Below are positions 53,533 to 64,000 of a stretch of DNA of 64,000 bases, piece by piece (the first letter of the stretch is position 1; each line of letters begins with the position of its first letter). Under the pieces are notes generated by a model. It was not told where the DNA came from. It ran no database searches and saw only the letters and a program-made list of their open reading frames with translations. Made by a program: the position numbers and the translations under genes. The DNA comes from Orychophragmus violaceus. Lineage: Eukaryota > Streptophyta > Magnoliopsida > Brassicales > Brassicaceae. The stretch spans positions 101,547,503 through 101,611,502 of the forward strand of contig CM058230.1 in the NCBI GenBank assembly GCA_030180135.1, read 5' to 3'.

Positions 53533-55169
53533 TGATATACTTATGTTTTCATGTGTTTTGAGCATTGTTTAGTTAGTTTTTCGATCTCTTTTACCTTTCT
53601 TTCTCTTCATTTCTTTGTTCTTCCTTGTGTTTCTTGGATTATTGCATCTAGGACCCTGTCTTAGTTAGTTTAGGAGCATTTTGCATTCGTTTTTATCTTT
53701 TTCAGGTGTTGGAAAGGGTGCTAGGATTGACTAGGAGAGCTTGGAGTTGGTTGGAGAGAAGAAGCTTGATGGATGGGTTTTGGAGAAGCAGCGGACGAGT
53801 TCACCGCGGTCCCTCCACCGGGCACGTCGAGACCGCGGGATTCCACCGCAAAGAAGAGGAGAGACACGCCAGTCCACCGCGTCAACCGCGGTCCAACCAC
53901 CGGCGACGTCGAGACCGCGAGCTCAGGCGGATCCTTTAACGTGTTTTCGAGCGAAGACAACCGTATTGACCGCGGTTGGGTCACCGGCCTGATCGAGACC
54001 GCAAGCCGCCGAGCACCAAAGCGACGTCGAGCAACCGTGTCGGCCGCGGTCCCTCCACCGGACTTGACGACACCGTGGGTCCGAGCTTAAGCCAACGTCG
54101 AGAAAGTGATTGAGAAGCCGTGTCGGCCGCGGTTGAGCCACCGGTCCGGATGAAACCGCGGTCGAACCAGTTTATTTTGACTTTCCCAATTCTGACCAGA
54201 TTTGACCCATGGATCCGGGTCAAGACCCGGTTTGTTCCAGGTTGACCCGGTTCGCCCCTTTTTACTATTTAAAGCTAAAAACCTAATTTTTAGAGGATCT
54301 TAAGCTTGTTTTTGTTCTAAGTTCTTGTACGACAAAAGTTGAATCTTTTCTTAATCTAAGACTTGTTTTGGTTTGATTCTTCATCTCTTTTCTTTAATCC
54401 TTCACAAATCATCATGCTAAACATCTTTCCCATGGATTTTGTTGGGCTAAGCATGATTTGTGAGTAGTCTTATTCAAGGATTATGGGTTAGATAGATTAG
54501 GGCTATTTAGAGTGAATCAAGGATGTTTAAAGCTTATTTATGATTGATCTCACCCTTCTAGATGTTCTTAATGCTAGGTTATCCATGATCAAGTTAATCT
54601 AGATCCTTTGGCTTTTGTTGCATACCAAGTGTTTGATGAAATGCAAGCTATGATCTTTTAGGGGATTTTCATATTCTAGCTCATGGGAATGAATGTTTAG
54701 AATGATTATTAGCTCATGGAACTTGATTGTTAATGCTTGCCTTATCTTATTTCACAAATGAGAATTTGATCTTGAAATGTGATTAGGGAAAGTGATTAGT
54801 ACCAAGGAATTGGATTAGTCAATTGTTAATGTTCCTAGCTTGGGATTTGCTTCTTGATTGATTGTTTAGACATCCTTGTTAGCTCTAGATAGTTCTAGTC
54901 ATTGACATTAGCCCATAAGCCATGTCTTTTACATTGATTTATCCTTGTCTCTTATCTTAATTAGTGATTGCTTGCTTGTTTAGTTGCTTTATCTTTGTTA
55001 GTTATGCTTAGAACTGCTAGAATTTCTATTTGAATTGATTTTCTTGGCTTTTGTGGTTAGGTGCACTCAATTGGTCTTTATCCATTCTCAAATTTGGTTC
55101 GATACCTCATAGCTACACGATAAGCTTGAGGGATTGATACCTCGGGAATTAGATAAATTCCTGTTATCA
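53533..55169 (+). repeat. 5' LTR of Athila element F
   Basis: About 1.64 kb, TGATAT...TTATCA. The left edge is where the element E frame becomes LTR-like sequence whose opening resembles the Gyp1 LTR start. A GC-rich ACCGCGG module array (53790-54165) precedes a TATA-like CTATTTAAAG at 54265-54274. The rest is AT-rich. Left boundary is less certain than right. Confidence 0.65.
53790..54165 (+). repeat. ACCGCGG-rich module array in F LTR
   Basis: Repeated words CACCGCGGTCC, GACGTCGAGACCGCG and GTCGGCCGCGG recur in a loosely tandem pattern of roughly 90 bp, in strong contrast to the AT-rich surroundings. It lies directly upstream of the TATA-like box at 54265. Confidence 0.75.
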
Positions 55170-55172
55170 ATT

Positions 55173-55185
55173 TGGCGTCGTTGCC
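55173..55185 (+). promoter_or_regulatory. PBS of Athila element F (tRNA-Asp type)
   Basis: TGGCGTCGTTGCC, one base different from the Gyp1 PBS TGGCGCCGTTGCC. Confidence 0.8.
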
Positions 55186-55284
55186 ATTTTGGGAACTTGG
55201 ATAGATCAATTCGATTTCCTTTCCTATTTAGATCAAGTTTTGGTTACTAATTTTACTACTTCCTCTCTCTTTGATGTCAGGTGC

Positions 55285-57303
55285 ATGAACTTGCGGAGCA
55301 GAGGACCTACAGATTTGGTTGCGCGGGTTTCAGATATCAAAGCACTTGAAAGACAGTTAGCAAGAGAGAGAAGAGCAATAGAAAGAGCTGTTCACTTAGA
55401 GAGACTCGGGTTGGAACAGGAAGAAGTAGTTCAGCCTTTGCTTGAGCCTCGAGAGCAGCCAGTTATGGATCTAGAGGGTCACCAGGACCAACATGGCCAA
55501 CAGGGCCACCAAGAGCAGCATCAACAGGCTGAGGATGCTAGAGATGGACAGGGAAACAGAATCCCGGTTCATCGTGAGAGACCTTTCAGGGCCATTGGAG
55601 ATGGCGATACACCAAATACTAATGCTAATCGAAGGGGCATCATTCCACCACCAGTGAACAACAACAATTTTGAAATCAGGGTTATGGTGATGAATATGGT
55701 GCAGAAAAACCAATTCCATGGTCTTGCTTCAGAAGACCCATTGCAACACTTGGATACCTTCGATAAAATCTGTGCCACAACTAGGCTCAATGGCGTGACA
55801 GATGAGGGTCTCAAGATGCGCCTCTTCTTCTTCTCCTTGGCAGATAGAGCCAAAGATTGGGAAAGAACCATCCCTTCTGGGTCCATCACTACATGGGCAG
55901 ACCTTAAGAAGGCTTTCTTGAAGAAATTCTTCTCACCTACAAGAACTGCCCGCTTTCGCAATGAGTTATCTGGGTTTGTGCAACGAAATAACGAGACCTT
56001 CGCTGAAGCTTGGGATAGGTTCAATAAGCTCACCACTCAATGCCCTCACCATGGTTTCACCAAGGAGACACTACTCAGTAACCTCTACCGAGGAGTGCTT
56101 CTTAAAATGAGGGCAATGCTTGATTCTTGTAGTAATGGACACTTCCTAGGAAAGGGAGTTGATGAGGCTATGGAATTAATTGAAAACTTGGCTACAAGTG
56201 ATGGGAACTACAATGAGGACTATGAGAGGACTACTAGAGGATCATCTTCCATGGATGAGAAGTATGAGAAGGAAATCTAGTCTCTAAATGACAAGATAAA
56301 CAAGATGATCTCCTCCAACCAGAAGCAAATAAGCTTTGTGGAGAACTATGATGATTCCCAACCAGTCCTATTCAGCCTTGAAGGAGATATGACCCAAGAA
56401 GAGATCAATTTCATTGCTGGCCAAGGAGGTTTCAACAGGGGTTTCAACCCAAACTACAAGAATCACCCCAACTTCTCTTACAGAAATCCCAACGTTGTCA
56501 ACCCACAAGATCAGGTTTATCCTCAAGCTCAACCCCAAGCGCAAGCTCAACAACAAGGGCAACAAGGCTTCACACAACTTCAGCAACAAAAGCCTTTTGT
56601 CCCCTACACCAACCAGCAAGGGTTTGCTAACAAACCACAGTTCCAGAGTCAACAACCCTTTATCCCAAAGCAACAATACTCTCCACCCGGATTTAACCAA
56701 CAGCAGACACAAGCCTCTTCTTCTTCAGGTTTGGACAGTGAGTTAAAGGGTATGATGCAGCAACTACTTCAGGGACATGCCTCAGGAGCTATGGAAGTTA
56801 GAGATTTGAAGAATGAGTTGCAGAATTTGACATCTAGGGTCACCAACATGGAGAACCGAAATGCTTCAACCTCTAGACCTCAAGGAACTCTACCCGGAAA
56901 ATCTGAGCAAAACCCAAAGGAGTATATCAATGCCATAACATTGAGAAGTGGTAAAGAGCTGCAACATCATCAAGTTCTCAAGCCTAAGGTTACTCCTCAA
57001 ATCAATGAGGACACTGAAGTTCAAGAGGGGGAGGAGAGTTCTGAAAGTTCTGCTCTCAACAGAGAAAGTGAATGTGAGATTGCCAAGAGGAAAGGAAAGG
57101 ATGTGGTAGAAGAAGTAGTGGAAGAGGCACCCAAGAAGAAAGCTAGTGAGTTTGTTCCACCTCCCTATGAACCCAAGTTATCCTTTCCGGGCAGATTCAA
57201 AAAGCAGCTCTTAGAGAAGTATAAAGCTCTTTTTGAAAAACAGATGAAGAATGTAGAGCTCACAATGCCCTTGATAGATGCATTTTTACTTGTTCCTCAG
57301 TAA
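55285..57303 (+). pseudogene. Athila F gag
   Basis: From Met 55285 (chosen because an earlier Met at 55189 lies only four bases after the PBS). Gag domain with FHGLASEDPLQHLDTFDK, RAKDWERTIPSG, FLKKFFSPTRTARFRNEL and CPHHGF, then a Gln-rich segment and NAITLRSGKEL, a word typical of Athila-type gag. TAG at 56278-56280 interrupts the frame, which then reopens in phase; a TAA at 57301-57303 ends it in the protease linker. Gyp1 gag is a shorter relative. Confidence 0.87.
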
Positions 57304-57739
57304 AACAAGTTCTTAAAGGATGCAATTAAGGAAAGAACTAAGGAGGTGCAGGGTATGGTCATGCTTACTCATGAGTGTAGTGCATTCATTCAAAGGAGCA
57401 TTGTCCCTAAAAATCTTGAAGACCCGGGCAGTTTCACTCTACCATGTGCTAATGCCTTTCTCAGTAGCCAAGAGGCTAGGCTTCTCCACCTACAAGGCTT
57501 GTAGGATCTCCTTGGTGTTGGCAGATAGATCAATTAGATATCCAATTGGTCTACTAGAGGATCTTCCGGTGAAAGTGGGAGGATTTGAGGTTCCAACAGA
57601 TTTTATTGTGTTGGAGATGGATGAAGAACCAAAGGATCCTTTAATTCTTGGGAGACTATTTCTTGCCACAGCTGGTGCTATCATAGATGTCAAGAAAGGG
57701 AAGATTGATCTCAACCTTGAAAAGGACATAGTGCTCTAG
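57304..57739 (+). pseudogene. Athila F protease remnant, active site deleted
   Basis: Sequence up to LPC (about 57440) is in the gag frame; from about 57445 it is in another frame (MPFSVAKRLGF, ISLVLADRS, VPTDFIVLEMDEEP, LFLATAGAIIDVKKG). Compared with Gyp1, the piece containing CDLGA, the catalytic Asp motif, is missing between the two. It ends with TAG at 57737-57739 in a frame that otherwise continues into RT. Confidence 0.8.
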
Positions 57740-59676
57740 TTTGACATCAACAAAGTGATGAAGAAGCCAACTATAAAAGGGCATATGTTTTATATTGAGA
57801 CTATGGATATGCTAGCTGATGAACTTCTTGAAGAGTTGAATATGAGTGATCCATTGGAAGTGGCTCTAACAAAGGAATGTGGAGAGTATGGGTATCTTCG
57901 CGATGAGAGTTGGGCTTACATGACAGCTCTTGATTCACACAAGCCTTTGCAAGGAGAGGTTGAGTACATTGAGTTGGGATCAGATTCAGTTGGTACAGAG
58001 ATAGAGGTCTTCGCAGTGGGTACGGGAGCTGATGGCTCTTATGGGGCTGAGGGTATCAAGGAGCAGCTTGTAGCTGATGATTGGAGTGAGCTCAAGACAC
58101 CAAAGGTTGAGTTAAAGCCCCTTCCGCGGGGGCTTCGGTATGCATTTCTTGGTCCTAATTCTACTTATCCTGTCATTGTGAATGAGTTGCTGAGTGATGA
58201 TGAATTGATTGCTTTGACTACCGAATTGAAAAGGTTTAGGAAGGCTATAGGTTATTCTCTTGAGGATATAAAAGGGCTGTCACCTAGTTTATGCACCCAT
58301 AGGATTCATCTTGAAAACGAATCTATGTCCTCAATTGAACATCAGAGAAGATTGAACCCTAATCTAAAAGAGGTAGTCAAGAAAGAAATCCTTAAGCTTC
58401 TTGATGCTGGTATAATCTACCCTATTTCGGACAGCACGTGGGTGTCTCCCGTGCACTGTGTCCCGAAAAAAGGGGGGATTACTGTAGTGAAAAGTGATAA
58501 CAATGAAATAATCCCCACTAGGACAATAACCGGACACAGGATGTGTATAGACTATAGGAAACTCAATGCAGCCTCTAGGAAAGATCATTTCCCTTTGCCT
58601 TTTATAGATCAAATGCTTGAGCGTCTTGCCTGCCATCCTTTTTACTGTTTTCTCGATGGGTACAGTGGGTTCTTTCAGATCCCGATACACCCAAACGATC
58701 AAGAGAAAACGACTTTCACTTGCCCTTATGGTACCTTCGCATATCGAAGGATGCCATTTGGCTTGTGTAATGCACCTGCCACTTTCCAGCGGTGCATGAT
58801 GTCCATTTTCTCAGATCTTATCGAGGACATTGTAGAAGTTTTTATGGACGATTCTCTGTATATGGCTCTTCTTTCTCCTCTTGTTTGTTGAACTTGTGCA
58901 GGGTTTTGAAGCGATGTGAGGAGACAAACTTGGTGCTTAACTGGGAGAAGTGCCATTTTATGGTGACAGAGGGAATTGTCTTGGGTCATAAGATTTCAGA
59001 GAAGGGTATTGAGGTGGACAAAGCTAAGATAGAAGTTATGACAAGTCTTCAGCTACCAAACTCAGTTAGAGGGATCATGAGTTTCTTGGGTCATGCTAGT
59101 TTCTACAGACGGTTCATCAAGGATTTCTCCAAGATTGCTAGGCCACTCACTCGTTTACTGTGTAAGGAAGCTGACTTTGTGTTTGACGAGGAGTGCTTGG
59201 ATGCGTTTCACAGGATTAAAGAAGCCTTGATTAGTGCTCCAATTGTACAAGCTCCTGACTGGGAATTGCCTTTTGAGATCATGTGCGATGCAAGTGATTA
59301 TGCAGTTGGAGCAGTTCTGGGACAGAGAAAAGACAAGAAGCTGCATGTTATCTACTACGCTAGCCGGACATTAGATGATGCACAGGTGAAGTATGCAACA
59401 ACTGAGAAAGAACTTCTAGCTGTAGTCTTCGCCTTCGAGAAGTTCAGATCCTACTTAGTGGGTTCCAAAGTGATAGTGTATACCGATCACGCGGCTTTGA
59501 GGTATCTGTTGGCAAAGAAGGATGCGAAACCGAGACTTCTAAGGTGGATTTTGCTACTTCAAGAGTTCGATCTTGAAATTAAAGACAAGAAGGGGATAGA
59601 GAATGGAGTGGCAGATCATCTTTCAAGGCTGCGAATCGAAGATGGTGTTCCCATTGATGACTCACTTCCTGAATAG
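57740..59676 (+). pseudogene. Athila F reverse transcriptase and RNase H
   Basis: RT motifs in order: WVSPVHCVPKKGG, RMCIDYRKLN, FLDGYSGFFQIPI, YRRMPFGLCNAPATFQRCM and the catalytic FMDD. A frameshift directly after FMDD (about 58855) moves the rest to another frame: LNWEKCHFMV, FLGHASFYRRFIKDFS, then RNase H with CDASDYAVGAVLGQ, ATTEKELLAVVFAFEKFR, YTDHAALRYL and DHLSRL. TAG at 59674-59676 ends the segment in phase with integrase. Ty3/gypsy type. Not functional as it stands. Confidence 0.9.
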
Positions 59677-61053
59677 CAATTAATGGCTGTTAAGACCGTG
59701 AGAGAAGCTCATGAAACAAAGCAGAAGTTGGAGGAGGCTAATTCCCTTGTTGATATGGAACCATGGTACGCTGATCTTGTGAACTACCTAGCTTGTGGGA
59801 AAGAACCTCCTAGTCTAGACAGCTATCAAAGGAAGAAGTTCTTCCGGGATGTGAACAGATATTATTGGGATGAGCCATACCTTAATACCCTATGCAAGGA
59901 TCAACTCTACAGAAGATGTGTAACTGATGAGGAGGTGGAAGGGATCCTACTACACTGTCATGGATCACCCTATGGATGTCACTTTGCCACATTTTAGACT
60001 GTCCAAAAGGCTCTACAAGCTGGGTTTTGGTGGCCAACAATGTTTAAAGATGCTCAGACCTTCATTTCAAGGTGTGACCCTTGCCAAAGAAAGGGAAATA
60101 TTAGCAAGAGGAATGAGATGCCCCAAAATCCAATACTAGAGGTGGAAGTGTTTGATGTGTGGGGGATAGACTTTATGGGACCATTTCCATCCTCTTATAG
60201 GAACAACTACATCTTGGTGGCTGTTGATTATGTATCCAAATGGGTTTAAGCAGTGGCAAGCCCCACCAATGACTCTAAGGTTGTTATCAAGCTCTTCAAG
60301 AGCATAATATTCCCAAGGTTTGGAATCCCAAGAGTGGTGATTAGTGATGGGGGATCTCATTTCATCAACAAGTTGTTTGAAGGGTTGATGAAGAAATATG
60401 GAGTTAAGCATAAGGTTGCCACACCATATCACCCTCAAACAAGTGGTCAAGTAGAAGTCTCAAACCGACAGATAAAGGCTATCTTAGAGAAGACTGTCAG
60501 GGCTTTAAGGAAAGATTGGTCTAAAAAGCTTGATGATGCTTTGTGGGCTTATAGGACAGCATTCAAAACTCCCCTTGGAACCACTCCTTTCAATATGCTG
60601 TATGGGAAGTCTTGCCATCTACCAGTTGAGGTTGAGTACAAGGCTATGTGGGCTGTCAAGTTGCTGAACTTTGACATCAAAACAGCAACTGAGAAGAGAT
60701 TGATTCAGCTTAATGAATTGGATGAGATAAGACTTGAAGCTTTTGAAAGCTCAAAGATCTACAAAGAAAGAACCAAACTCTTCCATGACAAGCTGATATT
60801 GAAGAGAGAGTTCAAGGAAGGTGATCTTGTACTCCTGTTTAACTACCGGTTGAAGCTGTTTCCCGGAAAGCTAAAGTCTCGATGGTGAGGACCTTTCAAG
60901 GTGAAGGAGGTAAGGCCTTATGGAGCAGTTGTCCTCTGGGGAAAGTCAGAAGAAGAATTCACCGTCAATGGTCAGCGCCTTAAGCACTACTCCGCTTCAG
61001 AAGCTATAGAGGAAGGGATCTCAATTCCACTCTCTAGCCCTACCTCAACCTGA
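59677..61053 (+). pseudogene. Athila F integrase
   Basis: One frame broken by TAG 59995-59997, TAA 60247-60249 and TGA 60886-60888. Zinc-binding region (HCHGSPYGCHF, then CDPCQRKG), core with WGIDFMGPFP, VISDGGSHF and HPQTSGQVEVSNR supplying the DDE residues, and a C-terminal part ending with TGA at 61051-61053. The Athila-type NMLYGKSCHLPVE word is present. Confidence 0.88.
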
Positions 61054-62572
61054 TATCACGGTTTGAACAGTCGAGCTTACCGACTTTAAACAAAAGCGCA
61101 CTTGGGAGACATTCCCATGTTTATCCTTGTACATATTTGATTATCTTGTTATTTTTGATGCTTTTATTTAAGTGTTTTCAGGTCTATAGGCTTTACATGA
61201 GTCAAATTGTTGGCAAGTTAAGATTGGTCGGGATTTTTGTGAAATCTGGTTGACCCAGCGGTCTCTCCAGCGGCCCACCGCAAACCGCGAGACACGACCA
61301 CGAGATACCGAGTTCGCCGCAGTTCGTGTCGCGGTTCTCAACGAAACCGCGGGCCAAGTGAAGAGGTGACGATGCCGAGATAACGCCTCGACCGCGGTTC
61401 ATTCTGAGACCGCGGTTAACCCAGAAAACGCGTGACGAATCCGAGCCATAACACCGTATCAACCGCGCTTGTCCATGCGGTTCAGACCAACACCGCTGGC
61501 CGAGTTGACGCAAACAATGAGCCAACCTGCGTGTTGACCACGGTTCGTCCATCGGGCTCGACACAAACCGCGGGCCAAGAGACGAAGAGACAACGCCAAC
61601 CTACCGTGTTCACCGCGGTCGACGTCGCGGACTCGACCCACACCGCGGGCTCCATCGCAGGTAAGATCTCTTACCCGAAATCGGTTTTCAAAACCGGATT
61701 TAAACCGGATTTTGACTAATCAGTAGCATTTTGACCAGCCGGGTCCCATTTTTTTTCTCCTACGCGTGATTCTCTTCCTTGCTCTCCTCTGCGTTTTCCA
61801 CAAAAAAAATCAGTTTTCCTCTCGAACTTCAAAACACTCTCTCTCACTCATTTCTCAACCAAAATTCGCGTTTTCAAGCTCTAAATTCACATTTTTCTTA
61901 GCTCTATCTCTTGCAATCACTCTCTACTATCACCTCTCATCAGCAAGCCAAAGTATAACTTCCTCTCTTTCAATTTCGAAATTGTTCAAAATTCTCAGAT
62001 TTTAGAAAACTCGAAATTGTGGTGCTTGATTGATGATTCTTGTTAGAAACCTTTGCTAGGTTGTTCCTAGATAAAAACCCAACTCAATTTCACCCTTGAA
62101 TTGCTTGAATTGAATTTTCAGAAATTAGGGTTCTTGAGGTTTATGATTTTCAAAAATTTTGGGGGAAAGTTGATTTGATTGTTTCTAATGGTGCATTTGG
62201 TTGTTTAATTGTCATGTTTGTGAGACTACTCAATTTTGTTCAGTTTTGTTTCATTAAATTTTTCAAAATGTGCTTAGAGAGCCTTTACTAAGAAAAATTT
62301 AGCTAAGTGTTGAATGAGTAGTAAATTGGTGGTTGATTAAGCTTTTAAATGCTTGAATGAGGACTGAATGAAGTGGAAAAACTTGTGTGACCATCTAATT
62401 TGCAAATCTTGTTTATGAGCAAGTTGTTGAAATGTTTGAACTTGGAGATAAGAAGAATGTCTTGTGGCTTTGTGCATTGATATTGAATAGCATTGCTTGT
62501 TGAGATAAATGTGTTGATGGATTGAACTTTATACTAAGACATCTCCGAGCTTTGTTGTTTTGTAGGGTCATT
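61054..62572 (+). other. Athila F spacer between pol and env-like ORF
   Basis: About 1.5 kb. It contains the second ACCGCGG module array (61255-61640), then a CT-rich stretch (about 61750-61960) resembling a 5' leader, AT-rich intron-like sequence, and a splice acceptor TTGTTGTTTTGTAG ending at 62565, eight bases before the env-like ATG. The layout suggests a separate transcript or a spliced subgenomic RNA. Confidence 0.55.
61255..61640 (+). repeat. Second ACCGCGG-rich module array of element F
   Basis: Words AACCGCGG, GACCGCGG, CACCGCGG and AAACCGCGGGCC recur at loosely regular distance, as in the LTR array at 53790-54165, yet the sequence is not a simple copy of it. Confidence 0.72.
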
Positions 62573-63913
62573 ATGGTCACAACACGACAACGAGCTGGTG
62601 CACCGCAAGACAAGGGAAAAGGGAAAGTGATTGAGAAACCGGCTAAAAAGCCAAGTCAGAAAAGGGGAGGAGCAAGTTCTAGGAGTAAGAAGAAAGGTCC
62701 TGCTGGGGATCCGAAGAAGCTTCCTTCCTACACTCGGTTGTATGAACACTTGAAGAACATGAAATGGACTCCAACCAGATTCGGTGATCCGGTCACATTG
62801 ACCAGGCTTGGGATCCTTGATGACGTGAGCACAGTGCTCGACAACATGGGGCTGGAGGGATTTATCCGCATGGCCCATCCCACACACAAGGATGTTGCGA
62901 GTCAATTCCTTGCTTCACTCCAGGTCAAGCTTTTGGGCCGTGCATCAACAGAAGAAGACGGGCATGGGTACTTAATTTATGAGATTGATGGACAACCCTA
63001 CAAGACATCATTCAAGGAATTGACAGAGATCTTCGGGTTCACAGACGGACACCACGCGGCTGTCGCCCCATGCCCAATGTTAGCACATGAAGCTTGGAAA
63101 GCTATTGGAGTAGGCACGTGGAAGAGTGGGCGTAGCAAGAACACTCATATCTGCCACCCAGCGATTCGATATGTCCATCAGGTGATGGCACACACTATGT
63201 ATGCCAGGCATGACTTGGGTGGGCCAACTGAAGAGGAGATGAGACTTATAGCATGGGGTATGAGGACTATTCGCGTATTCTCCAGTATGCAGGAAGCACA
63301 CATTGAGTACTATGAGAACTTAGGGACTACGGGACTTTTTGCACGCCGCCTTCTCCATTATAGACAGTGGGCTTGGACGACATCAGATCACACCCCTGAG
63401 TTGCGGATTGGGGGATTAATCACGCCAATACTGATGCAGAAGGGGATTAACTTGGGACCGTTGACTTGCGGTTATGAGCTGATCGACGTGCCTCATCTGA
63501 AGTTAACCCGCTATTTGTCTGGCAAGCTGCACCAGAAGTATGCTTACATCTTCTGCATCGACAGAGAGGAGAAGGCCCAAGTCTTCTTGCCAAACACAGC
63601 CATCACCTCCCTCTCCGATCAAGACAACCTCGGGTTCTATGTCGACCCATCTCTCTTCGTCACCGCGACTGATGAGCTGATGGAGCACATCAGCAGGCCC
63701 AAGAGGAGAAGGGAAATGCCCTCCCAAGCAGAGAGAGATGAAGAGATGCTAGATGCAATGGAAGAGGTAGAGTCTCCTGATCATATCTACGGTAGTGTGA
63801 GGTACCATTTCCAGCCTTACGGGGAGGCTCTTCCAGCAGGCCCAGTCGTGACGCTCACACCCATATTAGAGTACTCCAACGCTGGAACAAGTTCCAAGAT
63901 AGGGTTAACTTGA
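62573..63913 (+). CDS. Athila env-like / ATHILA ORF-1 family protein, partial
   Basis: 446-aa open frame from ATG 62573, preferred over the upstream Met at 62522 because a splice acceptor ends at 62565. Lys/Arg-rich N-terminus (residues 1-45, nuclear-signal-like), then the conserved ATHILA-type domain with RLYEHLKNMKW, YLIYEIDGQPYKTSFKELTE, GFTDG, HPAIRYVHQVMAHT and GGLITPI. An acidic C-terminal stretch follows. The TGA at 63911-63913 is followed in the same frame by a Lys/Glu-rich coiled-coil-like sequence to the window end, so the full protein was probably longer. I see no clear signal peptide or membrane segment in this part. Function in the element is unknown. An env-like role is by position only. 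Confidence 0.75.
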   Translation: MVTTRQRAGAPQDKGKGKVIEKPAKKPSQKRGGASSRSKKKGPAGDPKKLPSYTRLYEHLKNMKWTPTRFGDPVTLTRLGILDDVSTVLDNMGLEGFIRMAHPTHKDVASQFLASLQVKLLGRASTEEDGHGYLIYEIDGQPYKTSFKELTEIFGFTDGHHAAVAPCPMLAHEAWKAIGVGTWKSGRSKNTHICHPAIRYVHQVMAHTMYARHDLGGPTEEEMRLIAWGMRTIRVFSSMQEAHIEYYENLGTTGLFARRLLHYRQWAWTTSDHTPELRIGGLITPILMQKGINLGPLTCGYELIDVPHLKLTRYLSGKLHQKYAYIFCIDREEKAQVFLPNTAITSLSDQDNLGFYVDPSLFVTATDELMEHISRPKRRREMPSQAERDEEMLDAMEEVESPDHIYGSVRYHFQPYGEALPAGPVVTLTPILEYSNAGTSSKIGLT

Positions 63914-64000
63914 AGGTAATCCAGAGCTGTAAAGATATGAAGAAGGGGTACGAAGAGCTGAAAAGAGGATATGAGCACATGAAGAAAGGGTGCAAGGAGA
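63914..64000 (+). pseudogene. In-frame coiled-coil continuation of the env-like ORF
   Basis: After the TGA at 63911 the same frame stays open to the window edge with heptad-like KDMKKGYEELKRGYEHMKKG. This suggests that the TGA is a nonsense change in a longer protein. Confidence 0.5.

Larger units (their letters stand above)
53533..64000 (+). mobile_element. Athila-type Gypsy element F, 5' LTR to env-like ORF
   Basis: LTR 53533-55169, PBS 55173-55185, gag, protease, RT-RNase H, integrase, a long spacer and an env-like ORF: the full Athila order. Gag-pol carries at least seven in-frame stops, two frameshifts and a deletion across the protease active site, so it is inactive. The 3' LTR lies outside the window and the target duplication cannot be tested. 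It interrupts element E. Confidence 0.88.

Noticed and set aside
53706..54090. Overlapping Arg/Pro-rich ORFs near 53700-54220
   Set aside because: GC-rich module array of the Athila LTR is open in several frames on both strands; no domain and no codon-use support.

Overview
This window looks like plant heterochromatin, most likely from a Brassicaceae species. It is almost entirely nested retrotransposons around one broken host gene. The lineage call rests on Athila-type Gypsy elements (gag-pol plus an env-like ORF of the ATHILA ORF-1 type), plant L1-type LINE protein domains, Ty1/copia elements primed by initiator tRNA-Met, and a cold-shock protein resembling Arabidopsis GRP2/CSP proteins. 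No rRNA or tRNA gene and no CRISPR array was seen.

Left block (about 466-35128): a plant L1-type LINE (+ strand, 13-bp target duplication at 466-478 and 35116-35128, short poly-A tail) is the base layer. Copia-A (652-8185, +, TSD TTTAT, intact 1320-aa gag-pol) sits in its 5' UTR. Copia-C (12182-34350, - strand, TSD CTTAG) splits its ORF2. Copia-C itself holds two insertions: Copia-B (13661-21698, +, TSD TTGAT, gag only with ruined pol) and a gag-protease-only Gypsy element, Gyp1 (24211-30879, -, TSD GTGTC). Hand-compared LTR pairs agree with this order: about 9 substitutions in Copia-C, 5 in Gyp1, 2 in Copia-A, 1 in Copia-B.

Middle block (35342-44349): a solo Gyp1-like LTR is split by Copia-D (36497-44322, -, TSD AAAAG), which has an intact 1325-aa gag-pol and is a relative of Copia-B. 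The block ends just upstream of a host gene (leader 44350-45305, coding from 45306) that joins a GRP2-like cold-shock domain to a NYN ribonuclease domain. That gene is frameshifted and cut at 46105.

Right block (46105-64000): a Tekay/Del-like chromovirus (very long LTR, tRNA-Met PBS, start of gag) is interrupted by a low-coding LARD-like element E (50099 onward). E is in turn interrupted by an Athila element F (53533 to beyond the window) with LTR, decayed gag-pol and a long open env-like ORF.

The most interesting signals are not single genes. (1) A palindromic motif around TCGATCGA, usually paired at exactly 21 bp, recurs in the promoters and leaders of unrelated Copia and Gypsy elements. 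(2) All four Copia elements have a consensus splice donor in U5 and an acceptor 2 nt before the gag ATG, so splicing would remove the PBS and a conserved leader block. (3) The cold-shock/NYN domain fusion. (4) An ACCGCGG-rich module present both in the Athila LTR promoter and ahead of its env-like ORF.
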